DNA from: an uncultured Collinsella sp.
GTDB lineage: Bacteria > Actinomycetota > Coriobacteriia > Coriobacteriales > Coriobacteriaceae
Length of the DNA stretch: 10,840 nt
NCBI GenBank assembly: GCA_900759435.1
Contig: CAAEVD010000193.1
Span: forward strand, 1 to 10,840
Direction of reading: 5' to 3'
Both the position numbers and the translations under genes were made by a program. Under the pieces are notes generated by a model. It made no database searches, was not told the origin of the DNA, and saw nothing but the letters and a program-made list of their open reading frames with translations. Shown in pieces: positions 1 to 6,454 of the stretch (within the stretch, counting starts at the first letter, position 1; the number at the start of each line of letters is the position of its first letter).

Positions 1-1899
1 AGCCTGCAGCCCTACGAGCTCATCATGCTGCAAAACGCGCAGCCCGGCGTGGCGCGCGAGCTGCGCCGCGTGTTCCAGGATGCCTGCCGCGACCTGTGTG
101 AGCACGGCGTTCCGCGCGAGCGCCTGGAAGCCATCATCAGCAGCAACGAATACGACCTGCGCCAGCGCGACTATGGCATCGCCGACGGCGTGGCCATTGC
201 GTGCGACGCGCTGAGCACGTGGCTCTACGATGACGACGCCGCGACGCTGGCGCTCAAGTACGGCCCGGTGTACGAGGAGCTGCGTGGCGAGCTGGACGGC
301 AGCTATTTTGAGGACCTGCTGCGCGAGCTCGTACTGGAGAACGACCACATGGCGCTGGTCGAGCTGGTTCCGGTAGACGCTGCCGAGGGTTCGGAGGGTG
401 CCGAAGCCGCCGAACTGGCTGCCAAGCGCGACGCCATGACCGATGCCGAGCTGGCCGACGTGGTCGAGCGCACGGCCGTACTGCGTGCCGCGCAGGAGGC
501 CGAGGACACGCCCGAGGACAAGGCTACGCTGCCGCGCCTGCGCGTGTCCGACATTGGCGAGGCGCGCCCCGAGCCGCCGCTCGTTGTGGACACGACCGCG
601 CCCATCCCCTGTCTGCGCCACGGCATCCCCACCAACCGCCTGGCCTACGCCATGCAGTACTTCGACCTGAGCTGCGTCGCATTTGAGGACCTGCCCTACG
701 TGACGTTGCTCTGCCGCCTGCTCAAGCAGCTGCCCACGCGCGAGCATTCAGCCGAGGAACTCGACAACCTGCTCGCCGGCAAGCTGGGCTTTTTGAGCTT
801 TACGACCGAGGTCATGACGCAGCCCGACGTGGACGGCGTGCGCCCCTACCTGCTGGTGAGCGCCGGCGCCCTGTCCGAAAAGATCGACGCGCTGGCAAGC
901 CTGCCGCGCGAGGTGTGGTCGAGCACGCTGTTGCTCGATGCCGACGCCGACCGCGTGCGCGACGTGCTTACGCAGATTCGCATTGGGCTTGAGCAGGGCT
1001 TTATCAACAACGGCCACTCGGCGGCGCTCGGTCGCGCGATGAGCTACAGTTCGCCTTCGGCCGTGGTGCGCGAGCAGCTCTCGGGCGTGGACTTCTACCT
1101 GTTCCTGCGCGATCTGCTCGAGCACTTTGACGAGCGACTGGACGACCTGCGCGCCAAACTTGCCAAGCTGGCAGACCGCATCTTTGTGGCCGATGGCTGC
1201 ATGGCAAGCTTTACCGGCAGCGACGAGGACTTTGACGCGTACTGGGATGCCGCGGGCAACCTGGGGCTTGGCGCTGGCGACGGCGCTGCCAGCGGCACGC
1301 TCGTGGTGCCGGAGCCGCACGACCGTCACGAGGCGTTCGTTATCCCCAGCGACATCTGCTTTGCGGCAAGCGCGTGCGACCCGCGTCGCCTGGGCATCGA
1401 CGTGACGGGCGCTTGGGCCGTAGCTGCCAACGCGCTCTCCTACGACTACCTGTGGAACGAGGTCCGCGTGAAGGGCGGTGCGTACGGCTGCGGATTCCGC
1501 GCTGCCGGCGAGCGTCAGGCGGCGTTCTACACCTACCGCGACCCGGCGGTCGATCCTTCGATTGAGCGCGTGGAACGCGCGGGCGAATGGCTCGGCAGCT
1601 TTGAGCCCGACGAGGCCGCCTTCGAGGGCTTTATCGTGAGCTGCGCGAGCGGCATGGACGCGCCCGTGAAGCCGTACGCGCTCACCAAGCGCCGCAATAC
1701 GACCTACCTGGCTGGGCTCGATCCGCACGCGCGCGAGGAGCGTCGCGCCCAGATGCTCGCGGCCACACCCGGTGAGCTGCGCTCGCTCGGCGCCGACGTG
1801 ACGCGCATCGCAGCCGCGTCGCCCACCTGCGTCTTTGGCGGCCGCGACGTCATCGCCAAGAGCAACGCCGGCTTTAACGTCGTCGACCTGCTGGGCTAA
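1..1899 (+). CDS. M16C (insulinase/presequence-protease-like) metallopeptidase, C-terminal part
   Basis: The reading frame is open from the first base, so the gene starts outside the window; about 632 residues are visible and end in TAA at 1897-1899. M16C peptidases are usually about 970-1000 residues and degrade peptides inside a closed two-half chamber. The HxxEH zinc site lies in the first quarter of the family and is therefore not visible. What is visible fits the M16C-associated domain followed by the C-terminal M16 repeats: helical segments near the start, a central block beginning LRHGIPTNRLAYAMQYFDLS, and near the end the family signature LWNEVRVKGGAYG, which helps bind substrate. An Ala/Glu/Asp-rich stretch around residues 115-170 (coding 345-510) is probably a linker. 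No signal peptide can be judged. The family assignment is confident; peptide substrate and cell location are unknown. A hairpin terminator follows 4 bp after the stop. Confidence 0.9.
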   Translation, partial: SLQPYELIMLQNAQPGVARELRRVFQDACRDLCEHGVPRERLEAIISSNEYDLRQRDYGIADGVAIACDALSTWLYDDDAATLALKYGPVYEELRGELDGSYFEDLLRELVLENDHMALVELVPVDAAEGSEGAEAAELAAKRDAMTDAELADVVERTAVLRAAQEAEDTPEDKATLPRLRVSDIGEARPEPPLVVDTTAPIPCLRHGIPTNRLAYAMQYFDLSCVAFEDLPYVTLLCRLLKQLPTREHSAEELDNLLAGKLGFLSFTTEVMTQPDVDGVRPYLLVSAGALSEKIDALASLPREVWSSTLLLDADADRVRDVLTQIRIGLEQGFINNGHSAALGRAMSYSSPSAVVREQLSGVDFYLFLRDLLEHFDERLDDLRAKLAKLADRIFVADGCMASFTGSDEDFDAYWDAAGNLGLGAGDGAASGTLVVPEPHDRHEAFVIPSDICFAASACDPRRLGIDVTGAWAVAANALSYDYLWNEVRVKGGAYGCGFRAAGERQAAFYTYRDPAVDPSIERVERAGEWLGSFEPDEAAFEGFIVSCASGMDAPVKPYALTKRRNTTYLAGLDPHAREERRAQMLAATPGELRSLGADVTRIAAASPTCVFGGRDVIAKSNAGFNVVDLLG

Positions 1900-1903
1900 C
1901 CAC

Positions 1904-1948
1904 AAAGGTAGATTTTTGGGACATGCCTAAAATCTACCTTTTCTTTTT
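1904..1948 (+). terminator. Intrinsic terminator of the peptidase gene
   Basis: A perfect 13-bp inverted repeat (AAAGGTAGATTTT at 1904-1916, complement at 1929-1941) with a 12-nt loop is followed by the T-rich run TTTTCTTTTT ending at 1948. Placed 4 bp after the stop codon, it should end transcription of the peptidase gene. The stem is A/T-rich, weaker than most terminators in such a genome. Its loop plus one arm closely matches a second site at 6455-6491, so it may also be a copy of a dispersed repeat. Confidence 0.75.
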
Positions 1949-1990
1949 CCGCCGCTTGGGAGGGCCAGCTCAGACCGTCCCACCAGTTTT

Positions 1991-2047
1991 GTCTCGATCT
2001 GTAACATCTAGGCGGCAATATCGGCTCCAGATGTTACAGATCGAGAC
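1991..2047. repeat. Long hairpin repeat, copy 1
   Basis: The arms are perfectly complementary over 19 bp: GTCTCGATCTGTAACATCT at 1991-2009 and its complement at 2029-2047, enclosing 19 nt. The stem can be continued by GG/CC (2011-2012 with 2027-2028) past one bulged A. There is no T-run after either arm, so it is not a typical terminator. The outer arm sequence and the start of the loop (CTAGGC) recur in copy 2 81 bp downstream, which marks the two as members of one repeat family. Confidence 0.85.
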
Positions 2048-2068
2048 GTTTCCGAATGGCGCCGGCTC

Positions 2069-2131
2069 TTTGTCTCAATCTGTAACAGCTAGGCCCATTT
2101 TTGCCGAGTTACTGTTACAGATCGAGACAAA
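2069..2131. repeat. Long hairpin repeat, copy 2
   Basis: The left arm at 2069-2088 (TTTGTCTCAATCTGTAACAG) pairs with the right arm at 2112-2131 at 19 of 20 positions. The one mismatch is an A at 2077 where copy 1 has G, suggesting a single mutation in one arm. The 23-nt loop begins CTAGGC as in copy 1 and contains a short GGC/GCC inner stem. It has the same orientation as copy 1, with a 21-bp linker between them. It lies between the peptidase gene and the convergent zinc-ribbon gene and is not needed as a terminator for either. Confidence 0.83.
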
Positions 2132-2156
2132 CCGCCGCAGACACCCGCCCTTCAGC

Positions 2157-2195
2157 AAAAACCGCCCAAAGGCGTCTGTCCCCTTTGGGTGGTTT
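2157..2195 (-). terminator. Intrinsic terminator of the zinc-ribbon protein gene
   Basis: On the minus strand the stem AAACCACCCAAAGG (2195-2182) pairs with CCTTTGGGCGGTTT (2172-2159), 14 bp including one G-U, with a 9-nt loop. It runs into five T (2161-2157) followed by GCTG. It lies 12 bp past the stop codon at 2208. The plus-strand reading CTGTCCCCTTTGGGTGGTTTG (2177-2197) resembles the inverted repeats that flank hicAB, so this terminator may derive from that repeat family. Confidence 0.82.
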
Positions 2196-2207
2196 GCGAG
2201 TGGGCTG

Positions 2208-3863
2208 CTACTTGATGAACGGGTTCAGCCTGGCCCCTAACGGATCGAGCTTGTACATGGTTGCAAAGCACTCACGACCATAATCGGAGTCATTGCTCCA
2301 GCTACCCTGGTCGACGTCGTACTCTGCATCCAGACGAATCCACTCCTCCGGCTTGTTCTTCTCGTGCTTGCTGCAGAAGTAGCGCTGATACTCGACCTCG
2401 TGCTCAAACTCAAACTCGGCATCCGAACCGCGGCCGGCATACTCGTCGACCGACGTCAGGTTGCCGTGCTCGTCGTAATAGAACTCCGCATAGCCGCCGC
2501 GCTCGGAATCGATCCTGTCGAGCTTTCCGTCGCTGTACGAATAATCCACCGCTGCGTACGAGTTCAGCGAGCCGTAGTCGTTGCCGTGCGAGTCATATGC
2601 CACAGGCGAGATACGCGAAATGTTGCCGTCCTTGTCATACTCGTAGCCCGCGGTAATCGTCCACGTAGTTCCCACCGTGTCGCCCTGGCAGTCCAGCGTA
2701 AAGGACGTCACGCGATCCTTGTCGTATCCGTACGAATACACGACCGTCCGAGGATTGGCCGGGCTGGTATCGGTGTTGGTCACCATGTTGCCGTCCTGAT
2801 AAATATACGTGCTCGCGCTCTCACCATAACCCGCATGGGTCGTCTTATTGATCAGGTTTCCGTCCGCGTCGTAGGTAAACGTCGTGGTGCTCGACGAATC
2901 GCTAATGTCGGCATCGCAGTCGATGCGCGTGACGTTACCGTCGGCGTCGTACGTAAACGTGTTGACGTTCTCGTAACCGCCCGCCAGATCTTCCTCAATC
3001 TCCGAAATGCGATGCGACTCATCGTGCTCGACGCTGTAACTTACGCCGCCACCTTGCTTAACGGCAGACGTGAAGCCCGTGACGTAACCGTTCTCGTCAC
3101 GCTCGATCTCGTAGATATCGCCGTACTGGTCCGATTTATCGGTACCCTCGTAGGACACCGGCAGCCACAGCTCGTCGAGCTGTGTGTCCTTAATGCCGCT
3201 AACCTTCGTATCCTGCGGCAGTTCCAACGTGGCGAGCTTCTTTTTGCCCGAAAGATCGACGCTTTTAAGGTTTTCGGCATTTTTGAGGTCGAGCTTCTCG
3301 ATGTTGTCGCAACCGTCCAGGTTAACGACGGTGACGTTACTCGCCGAGTTAAGCTCGACGGTCTTAAGGTCGCCGCAGCCCGAAAGGTCCAGGTTGACGA
3401 GTTTGTCGTCGCCGGACTCCACTGTAACGATATTGGGGAATGTCTTGCCCAGGCCCTGCGTCGACGCGATGCCGTCCAGCTCGACCGACGTCACCGCCTT
3501 GGCTTCGTCACGTGAGATGCGGCCGTCACCGTTAGTGTCGTACTTGGTCGAGACAAGTGCACGCATGCCGCTGTCGGGAAAGGTTTTCTCGTCGATAGGC
3601 GTGGTCGCAATCTGGGTGAAGTAGAACAGCGCTCCCCCGCCGACACCCGCCGCCACGGCAAGCACCGCGGCAAGGGCGATGAGGGGCTTCTTGGAACGCC
3701 TGCGCCGCGCGGGCTGCTGCACGGGCACGTATTGCCCAGGAGCGGGCGCAGCAGGCTGGGGTTGCTGCGTGGCCGCGACCTGGTCGGGTGCTACGGGCGC
3801 GCCGCATACGGGACAAAAGAGGGCGTCGTCGACAAGCGGCGTGCCACACGAGCGACAAAACAT
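2208..3863 (-). CDS. Membrane-anchored zinc-ribbon protein with EF-hand, LRR-like and YD repeats
   Basis: This 551-residue protein has no recognised function. The start at 3863 is chosen because AAAGGA stands 7 nt upstream and the protein then begins directly with the zinc ribbon; an earlier in-frame ATG at 3935 would add 24 residues of no known type. In order: a four-cysteine zinc ribbon (Cys 3, 6, 17, 20); a Pro/Gln/Ala-rich linker; RRRRSKK at 53-59; one transmembrane helix at about 60-82; a canonical EF-hand loop DTNGDGRISRDE at 109-120; leucine-rich-like repeats (NLDLSGCGDLKTVEL type) at about 144-216; then several YDADGN-type YD repeats at about 250-490. Positive residues before the helix predict a cytoplasmic zinc ribbon and an exported, probably calcium-binding, repeat domain. 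YD repeats are known from RHS/Tc toxins, but no toxin tip is seen here. Surface adhesion or cell-wall sensing are guesses only. The gene is monocistronic with its own terminator. Confidence 0.88.
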   Translation of the reverse strand: MFCRSCGTPLVDDALFCPVCGAPVAPDQVAATQQPQPAAPAPGQYVPVQQPARRRRSKKPLIALAAVLAVAAGVGGGALFYFTQIATTPIDEKTFPDSGMRALVSTKYDTNGDGRISRDEAKAVTSVELDGIASTQGLGKTFPNIVTVESGDDKLVNLDLSGCGDLKTVELNSASNVTVVNLDGCDNIEKLDLKNAENLKSVDLSGKKKLATLELPQDTKVSGIKDTQLDELWLPVSYEGTDKSDQYGDIYEIERDENGYVTGFTSAVKQGGGVSYSVEHDESHRISEIEEDLAGGYENVNTFTYDADGNVTRIDCDADISDSSSTTTFTYDADGNLINKTTHAGYGESASTYIYQDGNMVTNTDTSPANPRTVVYSYGYDKDRVTSFTLDCQGDTVGTTWTITAGYEYDKDGNISRISPVAYDSHGNDYGSLNSYAAVDYSYSDGKLDRIDSERGGYAEFYYDEHGNLTSVDEYAGRGSDAEFEFEHEVEYQRYFCSKHEKNKPEEWIRLDAEYDVDQGSWSNDSDYGRECFATMYKLDPLGARLNPFIK

Positions 3864-3922
3864 GGCGGGCTCCTTTCGGTTCATTCCTTCCACCATGAAG
3901 GTAAACCCAAAAATGCAGCCCT

Positions 3923-3934
3923 TGTTGCGCAACA
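3923..3934. promoter_or_regulatory. Perfect 12-bp palindrome upstream of the zinc-ribbon gene
   Basis: TGTTGCGCAACA is perfectly self-complementary and lies 60-71 bp before the start codon of the minus-strand zinc-ribbon gene, where a promoter is expected. It could be a repressor site. No convincing -35/-10 pair was found for this gene, so the role is only inferred from position. Confidence 0.35.
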
Positions 3935-3939
3935 TTCAG

Positions 3940-3964
3940 CCCAAACCATCACAAAAGGGACAGG
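3940..3964 (+). repeat. Left inverted repeat flanking hicAB
   Basis: This 25-bp segment, CCCAAACC followed by a variable part and AAAAGGGACAGG, matches the reverse complement of 4771-4795 at 21 of 25 positions with no gaps. The pair brackets the toxin-antitoxin module. The copy continues into a degenerate hairpin toward 3980 (ACCATCACAAAAG against TCTTCGTGGTAGTT), so it may belong to a family of short palindromic repeats. Confidence 0.7.
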
Positions 3965-3981
3965 CATCTTCGTGGTAGTTC

Positions 3982-4010
3982 GAACACTTGTTCTGTACGT
4001 ACACATGTTC
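3982..4010. promoter_or_regulatory. Two SOS-box-like sites over the hicAB promoter
   Basis: GAACACTTGTTC (3982-3993) has the GAAC-N4-GTTC form of the LexA sites known in Bacillus and mycobacteria, here preceded by TTC. GTACACATGTTC (3999-4010) is a second copy with 10 of 12 identical bases, 17 bp further on. The perfect palindrome TGTACGTACA (3994-4003) lies across the junction. The first site covers the proposed -35 and the second lies in the promoter spacer, the usual place for a repressor. Binding by LexA is inferred from form alone. Confidence 0.4.
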
Positions 4011-4016
4011 TATAGT
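3988..4016 (+). promoter_or_regulatory. Candidate promoter of hicAB
   Basis: TTGTTC (3988-3993) and TATAGT (4011-4016) are separated by exactly 17 bp; the -10 matches the sigma-70-type consensus at 5 of 6 positions, the -35 at about 3. Transcription would start near 4023, giving a leader of about 54 nt. An alternative is TTGCAG (4025-4030) with TAGGAT (4048-4053), also 17 bp apart, whose -10 would lie inside the 4042-4062 palindrome. Confidence 0.45.
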
Positions 4017-4041
4017 AGGGTTGCTTGCAGCGGACTTAAAT

Positions 4042-4062
4042 TGCAACTAGGATATAGTTGCA
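4042..4062. promoter_or_regulatory. Palindromic operator candidate before hicA
   Basis: TGCAACTA and TAGTTGCA form a perfect 8-bp inverted repeat separated by 5 bp, ending 14 bp before the hicA start. HicB antitoxins with a ribbon-helix-helix domain commonly bind palindromes next to their own promoter, so this is a likely autoregulation site. Which of the two possible promoters it controls is not resolved. Confidence 0.55.
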
Positions 4063-4076
4063 GAATGTGAGGCGGG

Positions 4077-4340
4077 ATGACGCGGACCGATAAACTCATC
4101 GCCCAACTACTTAGCTGCCCTTCGACGTATCGGTATACCGATTTTTTAAAAGTCATGGCTTCATATGGCTTTGAAATGGACAACAAAGGCAAGACATCCG
4201 GATCGCGCGTTCGCTTCTACAGGCCATCAGATGGCAGGATGTTCGTAATGCACGCGCCACATCCATCTGACGAATTGACAGCGGGGACCATTCGAAACAT
4301 CGTTCGATTTCTGCAAGATGTCGGAGGTAGTCATGAGTAA
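4077..4340 (+). CDS. hicA: HicA family mRNA-interferase toxin
   Basis: This 87-residue protein is the toxin of a type II toxin-antitoxin pair; HicA proteins have a double-stranded-RNA-binding-like fold and cleave mRNA when not bound by HicB. The match is to the longer HicA form: a helical N-terminus (DKLIAQLLSCPSTYRYTDFL), then SGSRVRFYRPSDGR at 41-54, MHAPHP at 58-63 and a C-terminal helix (TAGTIRNIVRFLQD). The usual GS-H/N-H motif carrying the catalytic histidine reads SGSR here; His59 and His62 are the only nearby histidines. The ribosome site is weak (GAGG, 4 nt from the ATG). The stop overlaps the hicB start by 8 bp, indicating translational coupling. Base composition is lower in G+C than both neighbours (22 of 60 bases at 4141-4200), suggesting acquisition by transfer. 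Confidence 0.88.
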   Translation: MTRTDKLIAQLLSCPSTYRYTDFLKVMASYGFEMDNKGKTSGSRVRFYRPSDGRMFVMHAPHPSDELTAGTIRNIVRFLQDVGGSHE

Positions 4341-4662
4341 CGTTTTGGCATACAAGGGTTATTTCGCCCCAGTCGAGTTCGATGCCGAACAGCATGTGCT
4401 AACAGGTATGGTCACCGGCATTAGGGATGCAATTGTGTTTGAAGGCTCTACGGTTAAAGAAGTGGAACAATGCTTCCACGACGCCGTCGACGATTACCTT
4501 GAGTTTTGCGCCGAGAAGGGCAAGGAACCCGAGCGGGCTTTTAAGGGGTCGTTCAACGTAAGAACGGGCTCTGAGCTCCACAAGCAAGCAGCGCTGGCAG
4601 CGGCAAAGAAGGGTGAGTCACTCAATAAGTTTGTGACTGAGGCGATTGCTGCGGCGTTATAG
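4333..4662 (+). CDS. hicB: HicB family antitoxin with ribbon-helix-helix domain
   Basis: This is the antitoxin partner of the preceding HicA: it masks the toxin and, through its DNA-binding end, should repress the operon. The start at 4333 is preferred over the ATG at 4318 because GGAGG (4323-4327) stands 5 nt before it, giving 109 residues; the site lies inside the end of hicA. Residues 5-60 form the degenerate RNase-H-like HicB fold (YKGYFAPVEFD, then GMVTGIRDAIVFEG and a helix ending YLEFC). Residues 70-109 (FKGSFNVRTGSELHKQ, then GESLNKFVTEAI) are a ribbon-helix-helix DNA-binding domain of the Arc/MetJ type. No intrinsic terminator is evident downstream, so transcription may continue into the cyclo-ligase gene. 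Confidence 0.9.
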   Translation: MSNVLAYKGYFAPVEFDAEQHVLTGMVTGIRDAIVFEGSTVKEVEQCFHDAVDDYLEFCAEKGKEPERAFKGSFNVRTGSELHKQAALAAAKKGESLNKFVTEAIAAAL

Positions 4663-4770
4663 CATTAACGCACAGGCCCAAACAACCACAAAGGGCGCAG
4701 TTCACAGGCATATTTGCGGTGACTTTACTGCCCATATCGCGTTTGCCCAGATAAAAGCTGCCAAAATAAA

Positions 4771-4795
4771 CCTGTCCCTTTTTGGTAGGTTTGGG
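4771..4795 (-). repeat. Right inverted repeat flanking hicAB
   Basis: The segment CCTGTCCCTTTTTGGTAGG plus TTTGGG is the inverted partner of 3940-3964 (21 of 25 positions). It contains its own short hairpins (AAACCT/AGGTTT and CCAAAA/TTTTGG) and abuts the ribosome-binding region of the cyclo-ligase gene. A related but degenerate stretch, CCACAAAGGG, is at 4686-4695, and another at 2177-2197. Confidence 0.68.
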
Positions 4796-4808
4796 AGATG
4801 AGACTGGG

Positions 4809-5405
4809 ATGGATAAGGCTGAGTTGCGGCGGGCAGTGATTGCTCGGCGCGATGCTATTGATCTGGATGTTCGGGCAGCGAAGTCTGCTGTTGTATGCGC
4901 GCGGCTTGTTGAGCTGATGGAGTCCAGCGGCACTGCGGACCAACGCACCGTTGCCGTCTATGCCGCCATGGGTTCCGAGGTCGACCCAGCCGCGTTTGCC
5001 GCCGCGGCCGTCGCGCGTGGCTGGCGCGTGGCCTATCCGTGCATGCTCTCGGCAACAGACGCCATGGCTTGTGGCCAGCGCATGCGCATGCGGGCAGTCT
5101 CTGCCGGCGATGCGTCCGAGACCCCGTTTATCGCCCACCCTACGCGGGCCTTCGCAGCCATGGACGTCGACAGCGACCACTTCCCCATCGTGCCCGCCAA
5201 GGCTCTCGACATGATTATCGTGCCGCTCGTGGCTTTCGACCGCACCGGCGCGCGCCTGGGCTACGGCGGAGGCTGCTACGACCGCTACCTGCCCACAGTT
5301 GCGCCTGAATGCCTAATCGTCGGCATCGCCTTTGACGAGCAGCGTGTCGACCACGTTCCCACCGACGCCCACGACCTGCCACTGCCCAACATCGTCAGCG
5401 CCTAA
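4809..5405 (+). CDS. fau: 5-formyltetrahydrofolate cyclo-ligase
   Basis: This 198-residue enzyme uses ATP to convert 5-formyltetrahydrofolate (folinate) to 5,10-methenyltetrahydrofolate in the cytoplasm, returning a storage and inhibitory folate form to one-carbon metabolism. The length is normal for the family. Residues 1-20 (MDKAELRRAVIARRDAID) give the basic N-terminal helix; VAVYAAMGSEVDP follows at about 48-60. The C-terminal signature GARLGYGGGCYDRYL is the nucleotide- and folate-binding loop, with Cys where many members have Phe or Tyr. ATG at 4809 is chosen as the start. The nearest ribosome site (GGGAG, 4793-4797) is 11 nt away, rather far; an in-frame TTG at 4782 would lie inside the repeat and is less likely. 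It ends 23 bp from the convergent metA stop. Its folate product lies upstream of methionine synthesis, so the neighbour may be functionally related. Confidence 0.93.
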   Translation: MDKAELRRAVIARRDAIDLDVRAAKSAVVCARLVELMESSGTADQRTVAVYAAMGSEVDPAAFAAAAVARGWRVAYPCMLSATDAMACGQRMRMRAVSAGDASETPFIAHPTRAFAAMDVDSDHFPIVPAKALDMIIVPLVAFDRTGARLGYGGGCYDRYLPTVAPECLIVGIAFDEQRVDHVPTDAHDLPLPNIVSA

Positions 5406-5428
5406 ATGCCAGCGTACCTCCCGGCAGC

Positions 5429-6355
5429 CTAGTGCTCCTCGCCGGCGCGGGCCAGGTCGTAGGGCGTGGTCTGGTAGACGGAGTAGTTGAGCCAGTTGGT
5501 GTAGAGCAACTGAGCCTGGCTGCGCCAGACGTTGCGCGGCTCTGCGGTGGGGTCGTCGCCCGGGAAGTAATGCGCCGGCACCTGAGGGTTGAGGCCGCGC
5601 TTCACGTCGCGCTCGTACTCCAGGCGCAACGTGTCGGTATCGTACTCGGGATGGCCAAAGACAAAGAAGCGACGGCTGTCGGTCGACTTGACGATGTACA
5701 GGCCCACCTCGTCGGACACGGCCACGACCTCAAGCTGCGGCTCGGCCTCCACGTCCTCGCGGCGCACATCGGTGTTGCGCGAATGCACGGCATAGAAGCG
5801 GTCGTCAAAGCCGCGAACCAGCGGGCTTTGCGGCTTCACCAGATAATGCTCGAACACACCGCTCGCCTTTGCCGGCAGGTCGTGCTTCTGGATACCGTAA
5901 TGATGGTACAGGCCGGCCTGTGCGCCCCAACAAATGTGCAGCGTAGAGTGCACGTGCGTGGTGGACCAGTCCATGATCTGGCAGAGTTCGGGCCAGTAGT
6001 CGACCTCCTCGAACGGCATCTGTTCCACCGGCGCGCCCGTGATAATCAGGCCGTCGTAGTGGATGTCGCGGATGTCGTCGAACGTGCGGTAGAACGTCTC
6101 CAGGTGGCCAGCGCTCACGTGCGTGGCCTCGTGCGTCTTGGTGCGCAGCAGGTCCACCTCCACCTGCAGCGGCGTGTTGGAGAGCTTGCGCATGATCTGC
6201 GTCTCGGTGGCGATCTTGGTGGGCATGAGGTTGAGGATGAGCACGCGCAGCGGACGGATGTCCTGGTGCAACGCGCGGTACTCGGTCATGACAAAGATGT
6301 TCTCGCTCTCGAGCTGCGCGGCGGCAGGGAGGGCGTCGGGGATGCGAATGGGCAT
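5429..6355 (-). CDS. metA: Homoserine O-acyltransferase MetA, predicted acetyl-CoA-specific
   Basis: This 308-residue cytoplasmic enzyme acylates L-homoserine in the first committed step of methionine synthesis. The class I glutamine-amidotransferase-like fold and all catalytic residues are present at the positions of the E. coli enzyme: Cys142 in HICWGAQAG, and His235 and Glu237 in FGHPEYD. The N-terminus ([20 protein letters not shown]) is the standard MetA start. ATG at 6355 has AAGGAG 5 nt upstream. Residue 111 ([11 protein letters not shown]) is Glu; in the MetA family Glu here is associated with acetyl-CoA use and Gly, as in E. coli, with succinyl-CoA. The product is therefore more likely O-acetylhomoserine despite the usual family name. 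No SAM riboswitch was seen upstream and no clear terminator downstream; the convergent gene ends 23 bp away, with only a 4-bp TGCC/GGCA stem between them. Confidence 0.96.
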   Translation of the reverse strand: MPIRIPDALPAAAQLESENIFVMTEYRALHQDIRPLRVLILNLMPTKIATETQIMRKLSNTPLQVEVDLLRTKTHEATHVSAGHLETFYRTFDDIRDIHYDGLIITGAPVEQMPFEEVDYWPELCQIMDWSTTHVHSTLHICWGAQAGLYHHYGIQKHDLPAKASGVFEHYLVKPQSPLVRGFDDRFYAVHSRNTDVRREDVEAEPQLEVVAVSDEVGLYIVKSTDSRRFFVFGHPEYDTDTLRLEYERDVKRGLNPQVPAHYFPGDDPTAEPRNVWRSQAQLLYTNWLNYSVYQTTPYDLARAGEEH

Positions 6356-6454
6356 GGATGCTCCTTACGAGTCAGTTGCAGCTATGGTACAACGAGCGGC
6401 CCCATCCGCGCGAGCACATCGCCCAGCGATGCCGTCAGCGGCCCAAATCGCTCC

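Noticed and set aside
748..1905. Long minus-strand open frame (385 codons) opposite the peptidase gene
   Set aside because: It has low-complexity Val/Ala/Arg/His-rich composition, no domain resemblance and lies fully antisense to a recognised gene; it is a shadow of high-G+C codon use. The same applies to 2364-3515 (+), 5432-6469 (+), 6501-7607 (-) and 7887-9011 (+).
1991..2131. Possible minimal CRISPR array
   Set aside because: The repeated units are inverted arms of two hairpins, not direct repeats with equal spacers, and no cas gene is near.
1923..2240. 105-codon plus-strand frame in the peptidase/zinc-ribbon gap
   Set aside because: It runs through the terminator, both hairpin repeats and the opposing terminator, has no ribosome site and ends inside the convergent gene.
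3864..3935. Upstream in-frame start (3935) for the zinc-ribbon protein
   Set aside because: It would add 24 residues ahead of the zinc ribbon and lacks a good ribosome site, whereas 3863 has AAAGGA at 7 nt.
4007..4014. TGTTCTAT near the hicAB -10 as a target of the GntR-type regulator (same 8-mer as in its operator-like sites)
   Set aside because: Only one 8-bp unit without the tandem partner, and it overlaps a -10 region rich in such letters; likely chance.
4654..4671. Hairpin GCGTTA/TAACGC at the hicB stop as a terminator
   Set aside because: Only 6 bp, overlapping the stop codon, and not followed by a T-run.
5407..5426. TGCC/GGCA stem between the cyclo-ligase gene and metA as a shared terminator
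   Set aside because: Four base pairs with no T-run on either side is too weak to call.
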